Shown piece by piece: positions 13,056 to 13,196 of a stretch of 13,196 bases of DNA. The position numbers and the translations under genes were made by a program. The notes beneath the pieces were generated by a model. That model saw only the letters and a list, made by a program, of their open reading frames with translations. It did no database searches and was not told the DNA's origin. This stretch comes from an uncultured Trueperaceae bacterium (GTDB lineage: Bacteria > Deinococcota > Deinococci > Deinococcales > Trueperaceae): positions 1 to 13,196 of the forward strand of contig CALDPK010000062.1 in the NCBI GenBank assembly GCA_937911855.1, written 5' to 3'. Within the stretch, counting starts at the first letter, position 1, and each line of letters starts with the position of its first letter.

Positions 13056-13196
13056 CTAACCAGCCGCCGTCTGGCAACGCCCCAAGAGATTCACCAGGGC
13101 CCCGTTCGGTTCAGGCTTGCCCTCAAGGCTTTCGATGACCCGGGCGCTCTGCTCAGGGCTGAGCTTCATGGTCTCGACGCCCAAGACCGTCTCCTG
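13056..13196 (-). CDS. Probable DUF1778/TacA-type antitoxin, C-terminal part (cut by window edge)
   Basis: Minus-strand translation entering from the right edge reads ETVLGVETMKLSPEQSARVI, then ESLEGKPEPNGALVNLLGRC and QTAAG, stop at 13056-13058. The pattern SPEQSARVIE-L-x(3)-P-x-PN-x-xL-x-xLL is typical of the C-terminal half of DUF1778 (TacA-type) ribbon-helix-helix antitoxins, the segment that wraps and inhibits a GNAT toxin. In such operons the toxin gene follows directly downstream, but nothing GNAT-like is visible at 12560-13055. This is either an orphan antitoxin or a locus whose toxin was lost. Only about 46 residues are visible, so the family call is tentative. Confidence 0.5.
   Translation of the reverse strand, partial: QETVLGVETMKLSPEQSARVIESLEGKPEPNGALVNLLGRCQTAAG

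Noticed and set aside
1..13196. CRISPR array or phage-defence island
   Set aside because: No regularly spaced direct repeats other than the 23-bp tandem units without spacers, and no Cas or defence nuclease or helicase genes; the CPBP protein alone is not evidence of defence.

Overview
High-GC bacterial DNA, most likely from a Deinococcus or close relative (inference). The signs are GTG/TTG starts with strong Shine-Dalgarno sites and two genes with a TANNNT -10 box exactly 6 nt upstream of ATG, the leaderless arrangement common in that phylum. The window is an accessory, heavily rearranged stretch: intact small operons sit among IS elements and truncated genes. No rRNA, tRNA or CRISPR array was seen.

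Layout. 1-638: IS3-family element on the minus strand, leaving the window at the left (orfA complete, orfB partial). 708-1795: a run of broken genes: the N-terminal half of a trypsin-like protease (+), a cutA fragment (-), a scrap resembling a GspF/PilC C-terminus (-), and a frameshifted alpha/beta-hydrolase C-terminus (+). 1940-2836: intact CPBP-family (CAAX/Abi) intramembrane protease. 3162-5170: a compact operon of YtrA-type GntR regulator, ABC ATPase and membrane permease, with a promoter that overlaps a palindrome. 5175-5976: a possible small gene and a leucine-rich-repeat fragment, both minus. 5983-6234: the C-terminal part, with the GDSGGP motif, of a trypsin-like protease; it looks like the missing half of the fragment 4.9 kb upstream. 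6441-6995: DUF6512-like membrane protein (-).

7064-7196: a collagen-like scrap (-) with a good minus-strand terminator. 7417-7519: a solo IS end, 103 bp. 7521-7881: remnants of a HigB-like toxin and an ImmA-domain antitoxin (+). 7922-8452: P-loop nucleotide kinase-like ATPase (+). 8561-10293: complete IS1182-family element with inverted ends and a CTAG flank on each side; its left end carries four ~23-bp tandem units. 10491-12486: minus-strand operon of an HxlR regulator and two different dihydrofolate-reductase-like (RibD C-terminal) proteins, with a textbook leaderless promoter. 13056-13196: C-terminus of a probable DUF1778/TacA-type antitoxin (-), entering from the right edge.

The intact parts are two regulator-plus-effector operons and three single genes. 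The rest records repeated IS insertion and deletion. I did not find a convincing new multi-gene system. The best leads are the split protease with its 4.9-kb insert, the tandem-repeat end of the IS1182-like element and its solo copy, and the HxlR/double-reductase operon.
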